Assembly: GCF_030160235.1 (NCBI RefSeq)
Contig: NZ_BSNY01000053.1
Coordinates: 124,001 to 188,000 of the forward strand
From: Mesorhizobium huakuii
GTDB taxonomy: Bacteria; Pseudomonadota; Alphaproteobacteria; Rhizobiales; Rhizobiaceae
Direction of reading: 5' to 3'
DNA length: 64,000 bases
Shown: piece by piece, positions 17,512 through 26,602 of the stretch
Position numbering within the stretch: the stretch's first letter is position 1
How the letters are laid out: the number at the start of each line of letters is the position of its first letter
The notes under the pieces: generated by a model
Seen by the model: only the letters and a program-made list of their open reading frames with translations
The model's database searches: none
Told to the model about the DNA's origin: nothing
Made by a program: the position numbers and the translations under genes

Positions 17512-17535
17512 GGAGCGGCGGACAGCCGTCGCTCC
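17512..17535 (+). terminator. Hairpin after the L,D-transpeptidase gene
   Basis: Near-perfect 10-base stem GGAGCGGCGG/CCGTCGCTCC (one mismatch) with loop ACAG, 10 bases after the stop. There is no clear T-tract, so it may be a weak terminator or a transcript-stabilising hairpin. Confidence 0.45.
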
Positions 17536-17586
17536 TGCCATGCATGTGGGTGCCGCAGCCTAAAGCGATTTCGAGGGCGGTATCCG

Positions 17587-18399
17587 TCAGAGGCCAAGCG
17601 GGGCCTTGAAGGCCGCGAGTTCTTCGTCGGCGATCGAGACGACGTGCTGCGGCTCGGGATAAGTGCCGATCTTCACGTCGGAGATGAACTCGCGATAGGC
17701 GGCGATGCGCTCGCGCTGCAGTCGCTCATACTCGGCGGCGAAGTTGCGGTAGGTTTTGGCGTGGCGTGGCTTGTGGCCTGAGGTGTGGCCGAGTACGTCC
17801 TCGCTGAACAGATACTGCGCATCGGCATGCGGTCCGGCGCCCATGCCAAGCATGATCATCGGCGTGCTTCTGGTGATCAGTTCGGCAATCCGGTCCGGCA
17901 CCACTTCCAGCTCGGCGCCGAAGCAGCCGATGGTTTCAAGGCGCTTGACGTGGTCCCACACCGCACGCGCACTCTCGGCCGTCCTGCCGACGGCCTTGAA
18001 ACCGCCGGTCCAGGTGCATTGCGAAGGGATCAGGCCGACATGGGCGACGACCGGCACGGCGTTGTCGCACAGCGTCTTCTGGATATCGAGCGAGGCGGCG
18101 GAGTAGAAGCAGTCGCCGCCGATGCGCATGAAATGGTAGGCGGTTTTCAGATAGTCCTCCGCCGTAACCAGATTGCCGGCGGGGCCGTAGGGAAGCCCGA
18201 CCTGCACAAAGCAGCGGCCGGCCGCCTCGCGCATCTCGGGCGAGAAGAAGCGGCCCTCGATCGAAAGCATGTCGACGCCGGCCGCGTCGGCCGCCGCCGC
18301 CTCTTCGAGCGAGGTGACGTAGAGCATTGAAATCTTGTGCCCGCGGCCCTTCATGGCGCGCACGTCGGCGACGGTGGGCCGGGTATTTTTGCTGACCAT
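17587..18399 (-). CDS. PanB-like protein (ketopantoate hydroxymethyltransferase family), divergent
   Basis: A 270-residue TIM-barrel protein. The blocks VPVVAHVGLIPSQ, GGFKAVGRT and GMGAGPHADAQYL align with PanB, the enzyme that adds a hydroxymethyl group from methylene-tetrahydrofolate to 2-oxoisovalerate. By hand comparison with E. coli PanB as I remember it, the conserved Glu181 equivalent is kept (ELEVVP), but the metal-binding LADLP is VGLP here and the KIEGG motif is missing. So this is probably not a pantothenate enzyme. It is the last gene of a transport/oxygenase operon, 9 bases after the isomerase gene, which supports a catabolic role (inference). Confidence 0.8.
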   Translation of the reverse strand: MVSKNTRPTVADVRAMKGRGHKISMLYVTSLEEAAAADAAGVDMLSIEGRFFSPEMREAAGRCFVQVGLPYGPAGNLVTAEDYLKTAYHFMRIGGDCFYSAASLDIQKTLCDNAVPVVAHVGLIPSQCTWTGGFKAVGRTAESARAVWDHVKRLETIGCFGAELEVVPDRIAELITRSTPMIMLGMGAGPHADAQYLFSEDVLGHTSGHKPRHAKTYRNFAAEYERLQRERIAAYREFISDVKIGTYPEPQHVVSIADEELAAFKAPLGL

Positions 18400-18408
18400 T
18401 TTGTTCCC

Positions 18409-19191
18409 TCAGATGGTGAAAGCTTCGCGGAAGGCTTGCAGGGCGGCCTCAGGATCGCCGGAGGCGAACGCCTCCATGCCCACCGGCCCGCGGTAGCCCA
18501 TGTCCTTCAGCGCATGGGCGATACCCCGGTAATTGATCTCGCCGCTGCCGGGCTCCATGCGTCCGGGCACGTCAGCCACCTGGACCTCGCCGATCCAGGG
18601 CAGGCAGGCGCGGCACAGCTCGATCAAATTCCCTTCGCCAATCTGCGCATGGTAGAGGTCGAGGTTGAGACGCAGACCGGGCCGGTTGACATCAGACACT
18701 AGCGCTAACGTGTCTTCCGCTCGTCCAAACGGCACGCCGGGATGGTCGACCGACAGGTTCAAATTCTCCAGCGTGAAGATCACGCCTTCCGCCTCGGCGA
18801 GGTCGGCGATGCGGTTCAGCGTGTCGCGCGCCTTGAGCCACATGGCGCCGGTGGCAGCCTCGCAAGGAGTGACCGGCAGGCCGCCTTCGCCCAGCCCGGT
18901 GCCGTGCAGATTGAGCCGCGCGACGCCAAGGCGCTTGCCGACCGCCGCCGTCGTCTTGGCCGTCTTCAACAAGTCGGCAGCGCCCTCATCATCGGCAAGT
19001 CTGCCGCTGAGATAGCCGTTCATGATCGAGAAGGTCGCGCCGGATTTTTCCAGCATCGCGAGGTCATGCTCGGGCCAGTTCCAGAGGCCGACCTCAAAAC
19101 CCATTTCGGTGAGGCGCCGTACGCGGAATTCCATCGGTTTGTCGCGCCATAGCATCTCGGCGCAGGCCGCAAGCGTAAACGTATCGGACAT
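18409..19191 (-). CDS. Hydroxypyruvate isomerase-like TIM-barrel protein
   Basis: A 260-residue xylose-isomerase-like TIM barrel. VIFTLENLN, LNLDLYHAQIGEG and VQVADVPGRMEPGSGEINY are the metal-binding and substrate segments of the Hyi/OtnI group, which isomerises small hydroxy-keto compounds, and GPVGMEAF supplies the last Glu ligand. It is separated by a single base from the ferredoxin stop and by 9 bases from the PanB-like gene, so it belongs to the same operon. The substrate is probably a breakdown product of the compound imported by the upstream ABC transporter. Confidence 0.85.
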   Translation of the reverse strand: MSDTFTLAACAEMLWRDKPMEFRVRRLTEMGFEVGLWNWPEHDLAMLEKSGATFSIMNGYLSGRLADDEGAADLLKTAKTTAAVGKRLGVARLNLHGTGLGEGGLPVTPCEAATGAMWLKARDTLNRIADLAEAEGVIFTLENLNLSVDHPGVPFGRAEDTLALVSDVNRPGLRLNLDLYHAQIGEGNLIELCRACLPWIGEVQVADVPGRMEPGSGEINYRGIAHALKDMGYRGPVGMEAFASGDPEAALQAFREAFTI

Positions 19192-19192
19192 G

Positions 19193-19504
19193 TCAGACCT
19201 CGATGTACACGCGGCCGTCCTCGACCTTTGTGGTGTAGGTTTTCAGGTTCACGCAGACCGGCGCGCGCAGTGCTTCGCCGGTCCGGTAATCGAACACGCC
19301 GCTGTGCTTCGGGCATTCGATCCTGTGTTCCATGACCAGCCCGTCGCCCAGATGCACCTTCTCATGCGTGCACAGCCCGTCGGTGCAGAAGAATGCATCG
19401 TCGGGACTGCGGTAGATGGCGAATGTCCGACCCTCGTGATCGAAGCGAATGACGTCCTCTTCGTCGATATCATCGGTCGCGCACGCGTTGATCCATTTTG
19501 CCAT
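19193..19504 (-). CDS. MocE-like Rieske [2Fe-2S] ferredoxin
   Basis: A 103-residue soluble Rieske protein starting MAKWINACATDDIDEE at 19504. Cluster ligands follow the C-X-H-X16-C-X2-H pattern (CTH near residue 45, CPKH near 64), and the size fits the MocE group of small ferredoxins, named for the rhizopine-catabolism locus of Sinorhizobium. It should pass electrons to an oxygenase; the only oxygenase-like gene nearby is the di-iron membrane hydroxylase at the head of the same operon. No ferredoxin reductase is encoded nearby. Confidence 0.88.
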   Translation of the reverse strand: MAKWINACATDDIDEEDVIRFDHEGRTFAIYRSPDDAFFCTDGLCTHEKVHLGDGLVMEHRIECPKHSGVFDYRTGEALRAPVCVNLKTYTTKVEDGRVYIEV

Positions 19505-19616
19505 TGTCACTCTGCCGTCTGTCTTTGGTTGTTTGAAAAAGGCGGCCGGCGGACCACGCATTCCGCCGGCCGTACATGAAGATGCCCGGGAGGAGGAGAT
19601 GGGCGTCTTCACTGAG

Positions 19617-20441
19617 TTATGCGTGGCTTGCGCCACGCGGCGCGTGCCCGTCATCAGCCGCCGAGAAGCTCTCGATCTCGGCCTCAAGCTCGGCCATCTG
19701 CTCGCCGCCCGCCATCAGGTCAGTGATCGCCTCGCGGCTTTTCTCGCCCTTGCGGAAGTCGGCGGCCTTGGCGCCTCTGATGAGCACGGCGAAGTGGTCG
19801 CCGACGGTCAGCGCATGGACGACATTGTGGGTGATGAAGATCACCGCGATGCCCTTGCGGCGGGCCTGCAGCACGATGCGCAGCACATGCGCCGCCTCTT
19901 TGACGCCAAGCGCCGCGGTCGGCTCGTCGAGGATCAGCACGCTGGCACCGAAATGCACGGCGCGTGCGATCGCCAGCGCCTGGCGTTCGCCACCCGACAG
20001 CCCGCCGACCAGGCGGTCGCCGTCGTCGATGCGGGTGATGCCGAGCTGGCGCATTTCGGTGACGGCGATCTCGTTGGCGCGCTTGCGGTCGTAGATCGTG
20101 AGCGGTCCCCAACGCCGTGTCGGCTCGGCGCCGACGAAGAAGGAGCGGCCGATGCTCATCAGCGGGAACGTGCCGCCAAACTGATGGACGGTGGCGATGC
20201 CATGGTCGCTGGCGTCGCGCGGGCTGTCGAAGGCGACTGATCTGCCGTCCATTTCCATCGTGCCCGATGTCGGCCTGTGAACGCCGGAGAGGATCTTGAT
20301 CAGCGTCGACTTGCCGGCGCCATTGTCGCCGAGCAGGCACAGCACCTCGCCTCGGTTAACCTCCAGCGAAATGTCGTGGAGCACGTCGATCGGGCCGAAC
20401 GACTTGTTGATTCCGGTCAGCCTGAGCAGGGGTGCGGCCAT
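19617..20441 (-). CDS. Sugar-type ABC transporter ATP-binding protein
   Basis: A 274-residue ATPase: Walker A GDNGAGKST, signature LSGGERQAL, Walker B VLILDEPTAALG and the His switch FITHN. It is a single-domain version, in contrast to the double-domain RbsA/XylG type, as seen in FrcA-like sugar systems. Its ATG overlaps the permease stop by one base (TGATG), so the pair is translationally coupled. About 110 bases separate it from the ferredoxin gene. Confidence 0.93.
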   Translation of the reverse strand: MAAPLLRLTGINKSFGPIDVLHDISLEVNRGEVLCLLGDNGAGKSTLIKILSGVHRPTSGTMEMDGRSVAFDSPRDASDHGIATVHQFGGTFPLMSIGRSFFVGAEPTRRWGPLTIYDRKRANEIAVTEMRQLGITRIDDGDRLVGGLSGGERQALAIARAVHFGASVLILDEPTAALGVKEAAHVLRIVLQARRKGIAVIFITHNVVHALTVGDHFAVLIRGAKAADFRKGEKSREAITDLMAGGEQMAELEAEIESFSAADDGHAPRGASHA

Positions 20442-21508
20442 CAGCGTGCCCTCGATTTGGCGCGTGGCGCGTAGGTCAGTGCCATGGTGCGGAAGGTGTT
20501 GTTCATCAGCACGGCTGCCAGCAGCAGGACGCCGATGATCAGGCTCGCCCAGTTGGCGTCGAAGCCGGTGTAGAAAATGCCCTGGTTGACGATGGCGAAG
20601 GTCAGCGTGCCCAAGACGATGCCGACAACCGAACCATAGCCGCCGGTGAGCAGAACCCCGCCGATGACCACCGCGATGATCGAGTTGAAGATGAAGGATT
20701 GCCCGGCGGCCACCTGGGCGCTGTTGTAGAGGATCGCCTGCGACATGCCGACGAAGGCGGCGCACAGGCCGCTGCTCATGAACAGCGCGATGGTTACACG
20801 GTCGGTCGGGATGCCGGCATTGCGGGCGCTGACGGCGTCGCCGCCCATGGCCAGGATCCAGTTGCCGAAACGAGAGAAATTCAGGATGAAGCCGACGATC
20901 AGGATGGCGGCGATCCACCAGAACAGCGTCACCTCGAACTTGCCACCAAGATAGTCGCCGAACAGGAGCTTGGCGGTGGGGCCGCTCTTCAGTGCGACGC
21001 TGGTGCTGCCGGACAAGATGACCGAGAGTCCGAGCGTCAGGCCGGCCAGTGCGAACAGCGTGGCGAGTGTGACGACGAAGGATGGCACTTTGGTGCGGAT
21101 CACCAGTACGCCGTTGATGAAGCCGACGGCGAGCCCAAGGCCAAGCGCGGCAAGGATGCCGACGATGATCGGAAGGCCGTAATGACCCGACAGGATGGCA
21201 ATGGTCATCGAACTGGCGGGGACCATCGAGCCGACGGAGAGGTCAAGATGCCCGGCGATCATCAGCAGCCCTATGGGAAGCGCGATGATGCCGAGTTCCG
21301 AGGCGACGTTGAGCCAGCTCGCAGCGCCACCGGCCGACATGAAATTGGCGCCCCCGAAGATCGAGAAGAAGACCAGAACGGCGATCATGCCGATCAGCGA
21401 GCCAACCTCGGGGCGCCGCACTAGGCTGCCGATCGAAGGCATCGAAGAATGCTGAGGGGGTGGCGCGGTGGCCGCCATCGCGGATTGGTGGTGGGCTTGG
21501 GATGTCAT
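20441..21508 (-). CDS. Sugar-type ABC transporter permease
   Basis: A 355-residue permease of the RbsC/FrcC (BPD_transp_2) family with 8-10 membrane segments. GLLMIAGHLDLSVGS and the AxxGIPTDRV-type cytoplasmic loop near AGIPTDRVTIAL are family markers. The ATG at 21508 has GGGA upstream; an extension to 21595 is possible. It pairs with the adjacent ATPase and binding protein; substrates of the family are mostly monosaccharides and inositols. Confidence 0.92.
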   Translation of the reverse strand: MTSQAHHQSAMAATAPPPQHSSMPSIGSLVRRPEVGSLIGMIAVLVFFSIFGGANFMSAGGAASWLNVASELGIIALPIGLLMIAGHLDLSVGSMVPASSMTIAILSGHYGLPIIVGILAALGLGLAVGFINGVLVIRTKVPSFVVTLATLFALAGLTLGLSVILSGSTSVALKSGPTAKLLFGDYLGGKFEVTLFWWIAAILIVGFILNFSRFGNWILAMGGDAVSARNAGIPTDRVTIALFMSSGLCAAFVGMSQAILYNSAQVAAGQSFIFNSIIAVVIGGVLLTGGYGSVVGIVLGTLTFAIVNQGIFYTGFDANWASLIIGVLLLAAVLMNNTFRTMALTYAPRAKSRAR

Positions 21509-21598
21509 CGAAATGTCCCTGGCTTGAACAATGGAGAGCCTGGCGCGCGGGGCAGATGATGTCCGGCCCTCAGACGGGACGGACATCATCTGCACAAG

Positions 21599-22579
21599 CT
21601 AGCGGGCGCCGGCAGTTGCACCGGCCATTGTCGCGTCGACATTGGCGGCGTCGACGATCCCCGGTCCGGTCAGCACCGGCTTGGTCGGCAGGTCGAGCCC
21701 ATAATTGACGAAGCCGTTCAGCAGCGACACTGCGAGATAGCCCTGCAGATAGGGCTGCTGGTCGACAGCAAACATCTGCGTGCCGGCCTTGATGCGCTGC
21801 AGGCCGGTCTCGTCCATGTCGAAGGAAGCGAGCTTGACCTTGTCGCCGGCATTGGCCTGGCTGATGGCGTTGGCGGCGCTGTTGGCGTCGCCGGCGCTGA
21901 TGGTGATGACGCCGTCGATGGTGTTGTCCTTCAGCACGGCGGCCTTTATCGCCTCGGCGACAGCGGTCGGGTTGCCGAAGCTGGACGAGGGCAGCGGCAA
22001 CTGGCTCGATTTGCCGCCGCTCTTGGCGATGGCGTCGGCAATGCCCTTGCAGCGGTCTTCGGTGTTGGTGGCGCCCGGCAAGGTGTTGACGCACAGCACG
22101 TTCTTGGCGCCATGGCCGCCATAATAGGTGCCGCCGCCAAGACCAGCCGCGTATTCTTCATTGCCGACATAGTTCATGGCGCCCAGCCGCTTGGCCGCGT
22201 CCATGCCGCCGGAATTGTAGATGATGAGCGGAACGCCGGCGGCGACGACTTCCTTGAAGGCGTCGTCCATGGCCTCGGGCACCCAGTCGGGGCCGACAAT
22301 GGCGCTAGGCTTCTGGCTGAGCGCGGTGCGGATCAGCTTGGCCGCATCCGGGCCGAGATTGTCGTAGTTCTGCGGACCGAGCCAGGTCACCGACCCCCCG
22401 GTCAGTTCAGCGACCTTACCGGCATCGTCGGCGCCCTTCTTGACCTTCGACCAGAACGGGTCGTCGGCCTTGCCGCCGATGACGAAGATCTTCGCCCCGT
22501 CGGCCATTGCCGACGTGGCTGATGTCGCCGCCACGCCCGCAAGCATGATCGCCGTCAGCAGTTTCGTGATTGTTTTCAT
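21599..22579 (-). CDS. Sugar-type ABC transporter substrate-binding protein
   Basis: A 326-residue periplasmic protein with a signal peptide (cleavage near TSAMA-DG, residue 26). The fold is Peripla_BP_4 (RbsB/MocB type): FVIGGKADDPFWSKVKKGADDAG at the N-terminus and DGVITISAGDANSAA in the middle. MocB-type proteins bind rhizopine or inositol-like ligands, but residues alone do not tell the ligand here. It is second in the operon after the hydroxylase gene. Confidence 0.9.
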   Translation of the reverse strand: MKTITKLLTAIMLAGVAATSATSAMADGAKIFVIGGKADDPFWSKVKKGADDAGKVAELTGGSVTWLGPQNYDNLGPDAAKLIRTALSQKPSAIVGPDWVPEAMDDAFKEVVAAGVPLIIYNSGGMDAAKRLGAMNYVGNEEYAAGLGGGTYYGGHGAKNVLCVNTLPGATNTEDRCKGIADAIAKSGGKSSQLPLPSSSFGNPTAVAEAIKAAVLKDNTIDGVITISAGDANSAANAISQANAGDKVKLASFDMDETGLQRIKAGTQMFAVDQQPYLQGYLAVSLLNGFVNYGLDLPTKPVLTGPGIVDAANVDATMAGATAGAR

Positions 22580-22687
22580 TTCATTCCTCCCGGTTGCCGT
22601 CGTCCGACGGGTTAGAAAAACAGCTGCTTCGTCGTTCCGCGCGCCTCTCCCGATTGCGCGCGTTTCAAATGCTCGCCTCGGCGTTGC

Positions 22688-23695
22688 TCACGCCCTGGCG
22701 TTCATGCGTTCCTTCTTTTTCTGGAAGCGGGCGTCCATCATGGCTTCGCCCTCCCTTGTGCCGTCGTGCCAGGTGCCGAACCACCTATCGAGCGGGATCA
22801 GCCCGTCGCCGCCGTAGTTCACCTCGAAATATTTGTGGTGCAGGTAGTGCGTGTAGGCATGGCTATTGACGGCCGTGTCCTCGGTCACCTCGAGCTTGTC
22901 GAAGCCGAGATGGCCATTGACGGCCCCGAAGCCGGCAACATGCAGCTGGAACAGCGCAACGATCGGATTGGACGGGATGATCAAGTGCCAGAAGGCGACC
23001 GCGTGATAGAGAAACCCTTCCACCGGATGCATCGACAGCGACGACCAGGGCGAGGGGTTGATCGAATTGTGATGGACCGAATGGATCCAGCGATAGAGCG
23101 GTCCCCAGTGGATCAGGCGGTGGATGAAGAAGAAATGCACCTCGTGGATGGCCGGCGCTATCAGCACCAGTGCGGCGAGGTAGACCGGGTGATCCTGCCA
23201 GCCGACCCATGGCACACGGCCATTGGCAAAGCACCATAGAAAGATGACCTCGACCACCGTCCATAACGGAATGGTGATGAAGAACGAGCGCAGGAAGTTG
23301 TCGAGGTTCTGGCTCTGGAACCAGAAGACGTCGGAGGGCGCATCGGCTGGGAATTTGTGGTTGTATTTGAAGCGTGTCGCCTGGGCGCGCTTGACGTAGT
23401 AGCGCAGCTCGAAGATGCCGTAGAAGACGAGGATCGCCGCCGCATTGACGGCATAGAGCCACAGTGCCCAGCCCCAGCTGATCGTCTTCATCGTCTCTAC
23501 GCTCGGCACGACATAGAACCAGTAGAGCAGCGCCGTGGCCATGTGGAAGGCATTCCACGGCCAGATGTAGCCTGGCAACCACGCCAGGATCTTCGGCAGC
23601 CTGGGCGGCCAGTTCCATAACGGCGCGCCCTCGATGCGTCCGTTCGGCTTCCAGTCGCCGCGCTTGTCGCGCACGCCGTATTTGAGATCGTCCAT
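22688..23695 (-). CDS. Sterol desaturase/fatty acid hydroxylase family membrane di-iron enzyme
   Basis: A 335-residue protein starting MDDLKYGVRDKRG at 23695, with GGAG before the ATG. Four or five membrane segments frame the histidine boxes HEVHFFFIHR, HSVHHNS and HYLHHKYFEVNYGG that bind a non-heme di-iron centre. The family uses oxygen and two electrons to hydroxylate or desaturate its substrate. It opens the operon encoding a sugar-type ABC transporter and a Rieske ferredoxin, so it may act on the imported compound, with the ferredoxin as donor; this is an inference by analogy to MocD/MocE of rhizopine catabolism. Confidence 0.9.
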   Translation of the reverse strand: MDDLKYGVRDKRGDWKPNGRIEGAPLWNWPPRLPKILAWLPGYIWPWNAFHMATALLYWFYVVPSVETMKTISWGWALWLYAVNAAAILVFYGIFELRYYVKRAQATRFKYNHKFPADAPSDVFWFQSQNLDNFLRSFFITIPLWTVVEVIFLWCFANGRVPWVGWQDHPVYLAALVLIAPAIHEVHFFFIHRLIHWGPLYRWIHSVHHNSINPSPWSSLSMHPVEGFLYHAVAFWHLIIPSNPIVALFQLHVAGFGAVNGHLGFDKLEVTEDTAVNSHAYTHYLHHKYFEVNYGGDGLIPLDRWFGTWHDGTREGEAMMDARFQKKKERMNARA

Positions 23696-23979
23696 GCAAT
23701 TTCTCCACCCGCAATGCCGCACCCGCAACGCCTTGGGATGGGCCGCACGCGCGCGCTGCCTCGCACCGCCCGAGAGCGGTGACGAAAACCTGTCTGCGCT
23801 GTGCTGCTGCTATCCCTGGCCGGCGGTGCGTCCGCCTTGCTTGCTTTGGACGAGATAAACATCTTGATCCAAAATGAATCAAGAATAGAATGTTTGTTCC
23901 AATTGGATTGTGTCATTCATATCAATCTGGCATGACAAATGATATTTTCGTATCAATTGCGACAGGCGGATGAGACGAA
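23696..23979. promoter_or_regulatory. Divergent promoter region with candidate LacI-type operators
   Basis: The 284 bases between the hydroxylase operon and its divergent LacI-family regulator turn AT-rich from about 23850. Three symmetric sites are visible: CTTGAT(N9)ATCAAG at 23863-23883, the perfect palindrome TCCAATTGGA at 23898-23907, and TGTCAT(N15)ATGACA at 23911-23937. Any of these could be the operator. Promoter boxes were not fixed. Confidence 0.55.
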
Positions 23980-25017
23980 ATGGATCAGAACAAGCGGCCG
24001 ACGATAAGGGATGTGGCCGCCGAGGCGAATGTCTCGGTGGCCACCGTCAACCGGGTACTGAGCGGCTCGGGCGCCGTTCGCCAGGGCATGAGAGAGCGTG
24101 TCCGGCTGGCGGCCGAGCAGATCGGTTTCTACGGCATGGGCGCCCTGCGCAGCCGCGTGGCGGCCGCCCGGCCGCGCTACCGGTTCGGTTTCCTGCTGCA
24201 CCAGCCCGGCCGCGCCTTCTACCGCAACATGGCCGAGGCGCTGCGCCTGGCAACCGAGGCGGTGCCCGATTGCGAGATCGAGCTGCGCACGGAGTTTCTG
24301 GACGATCTGTCACCGCAGAACGTCGCATCGCGGATGCTGGCGCTCGGCGCCGAATGCGACGCCGTTGGCGTCGTCGCAGCGGTTCATCCCCTCGTCACCC
24401 AGGCGGTGGACACATTGCATGCCCGCAACGTGCCGGTCTTTGCGCTGATCTCGCAGATTTCGGCGACCGGGCATGCGCGCTACATCGGACTGGACAATTG
24501 GAAAGTCGGGCGCACCGCGGCCTGGGTGTTCGAGCATGTCTGCCGCGCGCCCGGCAAGCTCGGCATCCTTGTCGGCAACCACCGCTATCGCTGCCAGGAG
24601 ATGAACGAAAGTGGCTTTCGCTCCTATTTTCGCGAGCACGCCCCTGGCTTCACACTACTCGAGCCGCTGCTGACTTTCGAATCCAGCGCCATTGCGCAGG
24701 AGATGACCGAAAAGCTGCTGAACGAAAATCCGGACCTGTCCGGGCTTTATGTCGCCGGCGGCGGCATCACCGGCACTATTGCTGCCCTACGCTCCACCGG
24801 CAGAGCCGGAAGCCTCGTTGTTGTCGGCTATGAACTGATGGAGTCGACCCGCTCGGCGCTGCTCGACGGCACCCTGACCTTCATCATCTCGCACCCCCTC
24901 GCCCGCATTGCGCAAGAGACCTTGGCCGGCATGATCCGCGCTGTCTCAACGCCGAACGAAGGCGGGAATTTTACAAACATCCTACCCTTCGAGATCTACA
25001 CCCGCGAAAACATTTAG
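23980..25017 (+). CDS. LacI family transcriptional regulator
   Basis: A 345-residue protein with an N-terminal LacI helix-turn-helix (TIRDVAAEANVSVATVNRVL) and hinge, followed by a periplasmic-binding-protein-like sensor domain (about residues 65-345). Such regulators repress transport and catabolism operons until an inducer sugar binds. Its divergent position next to the hydroxylase/ABC operon makes that operon the likely target. It ends 37 bases from the convergent ATPase gene. Confidence 0.93.
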   Translation: MDQNKRPTIRDVAAEANVSVATVNRVLSGSGAVRQGMRERVRLAAEQIGFYGMGALRSRVAAARPRYRFGFLLHQPGRAFYRNMAEALRLATEAVPDCEIELRTEFLDDLSPQNVASRMLALGAECDAVGVVAAVHPLVTQAVDTLHARNVPVFALISQISATGHARYIGLDNWKVGRTAAWVFEHVCRAPGKLGILVGNHRYRCQEMNESGFRSYFREHAPGFTLLEPLLTFESSAIAQEMTEKLLNENPDLSGLYVAGGGITGTIAALRSTGRAGSLVVVGYELMESTRSALLDGTLTFIISHPLARIAQETLAGMIRAVSTPNEGGNFTNILPFEIYTRENI

Positions 25018-25054
25018 CAGGTTGCGCTCGACTCGCTACCGGCCCTGGCGCGGC

Positions 25055-26602
25055 TCAGCGGCCTCTCGACAGGCTCCCCAGGATCCCGCGCACGATAGCG
25101 CGTCCGACCGATGAGCCGACCGAGCGCACCACCGACTTGATGGCGGCCTCCGCCACGGTCTGGCGATTGGAGGGGCGCGGCGCCGGTGCGCGGCGGCCAC
25201 CGGACTGCGGTGCGGGGTCATCATTGCCGAAGCCCGGAATGGTCCAGCGCGAACCGCCGGTGCCTGCCTGCTGGGCTTGCGCTTCAGCGTCCTGCGCGTC
25301 CTTGGCCTTTTTCTGCAGGATCTCGAAGGCCGATTCGCGGTCGACGACCTGGTCGTACTGGCCGGTGACCGGACTTTCCGCGATCAGCTTTTGCCGCTCG
25401 GCGGGGGTTATGGGTCCAAGCCGCGACGATGGCGGGCGGATCAGCGTGCGCTGCACCATGGACGGCACGCCCTTGGCTTCCAGTGTCGAGACCAGCGCCT
25501 CGCCGGTGGCGAGCTGGGTGATGGTGGTGGCGCAGTCGAAATCGGGATTTGGCCGGAATGTTTCCGCCGCCGTCCGCACTGCCTGCTGCTCACGCGGCGT
25601 ATAGGCGCGCAGCGCGTGCTGGACGCGATTGCCGAGCTGCGCCAAGACCTTTTCCGGGATATCCAGGGGGTTCTGCGTGACGAAATAGACGCCGACGCCT
25701 TTCGAGCGGATCAGGCGGACAACCTGCTCGACACGGTCGACCAGCACTTTCTGCGCCTCGTCAAACAAAAGATGCGCCTCGTCGAAGAAGAACACCAGCT
25801 TCGGCTGGTCGGGATCTCCGACCTCGGGCAGTTCCTCGAACAGCTCAGACATCAGCCAGAGCAGGAAGGTCGCGTAGAGGCGCGGATTCATCATCAGCTT
25901 GTCGGCGGCCAGCACGCTGACGGCGCCCCGGCCGTCACGCGTGGTGCGCATGATGTCGGAGATGCGCAGGGCCGGCTCGCCGAAGAAGTTGGCCGCGCCC
26001 TGTTGCTCCAGCACCAGCAGCGTACGCTGAATGGCGCCTACCGATGGCTTGGTGACATTGCCGTAGCGCGCGCTGATCTCCTCGGCGCGCTCGGCGATGT
26101 TGGCAAGCAGCGCCTGCAGGTCCTTGAGATCGAGAAGCAGCAGACCTTCTTCATCGGCGATGCGGAAGGCAATGTTCATGATGCCTTCCTGCGCGTCGGT
26201 CAGGTTCATCAGCCGCGACAGGAGCAGCGGTCCCATTTCCGAAATGGTCGCGCGAATGGGGTGGCCCTGCTCGCCGAACAGGTCCCAGAAGATGACGGGG
26301 AATTCCTGGAAGTCGTAAGGGTCGAGCTTGACCTGCGCGGCCCGCTTGACCAGGAAATCCTGCGCCGTGCCCATCATTGCGATGCCGGACAGGTCACCCT
26401 TGATGTCGGCGCAGAACACCGGCACGCCGGCATTCGAAAACCCTTCCGCCAGGATCTGCAAGGTGACGGTCTTGCCGGTGCCGGTGGCACCGGTCACCAG
26501 GCCATGGCGATTCCCATATTGCAGCAGCAGCTGTTCCGGGCGCTGATAGCTGTCATCGGGCTTGCGGCTGGCGCCGATGAAAATACTTGTGTCGTCAGCC
26601 AT
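25055..26602 (-). CDS. HerA-like helicase family ATPase (DUF853)
   Basis: A 515-residue P-loop ATPase; the ATG at 26602 gives [14 protein letters not shown], typical of the family, while an extension to 26686 has no support. Walker A is [12 protein letters not shown] and Walker B is [14 protein letters not shown]. The core matches DUF853, a HerA/FtsK-superfamily group of helicase-like proteins. The C-terminus is Gln/Pro/Arg-rich followed by a small helix pair. The role of these stand-alone ATPases is not established; no NurA nuclease gene is adjacent, which argues against a HerA-NurA defence or repair pair. Confidence 0.88.
   Translation of the reverse strand: MADDTSIFIGASRKPDDSYQRPEQLLLQYGNRHGLVTGATGTGKTVTLQILAEGFSNAGVPVFCADIKGDLSGIAMMGTAQDFLVKRAAQVKLDPYDFQEFPVIFWDLFGEQGHPIRATISEMGPLLLSRLMNLTDAQEGIMNIAFRIADEEGLLLLDLKDLQALLANIAERAEEISARYGNVTKPSVGAIQRTLLVLEQQGAANFFGEPALRISDIMRTTRDGRGAVSVLAADKLMMNPRLYATFLLWLMSELFEELPEVGDPDQPKLVFFFDEAHLLFDEAQKVLVDRVEQVVRLIRSKGVGVYFVTQNPLDIPEKVLAQLGNRVQHALRAYTPREQQAVRTAAETFRPNPDFDCATTITQLATGEALVSTLEAKGVPSMVQRTLIRPPSSRLGPITPAERQKLIAESPVTGQYDQVVDRESAFEILQKKAKDAQDAEAQAQQAGTGGSRWTIPGFGNDDPAPQSGGRRAPAPRPSNRQTVAEAAIKSVVRSVGSSVGRAIVRGILGSLSRGR

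Noticed and set aside
25055-26602. HerA-like ATPase as part of a phage-defence system
   Set aside because: No nuclease, Sir2 or NurA-type partner gene is adjacent; neighbours are a LacI regulator and methylmalonyl-CoA mutase.
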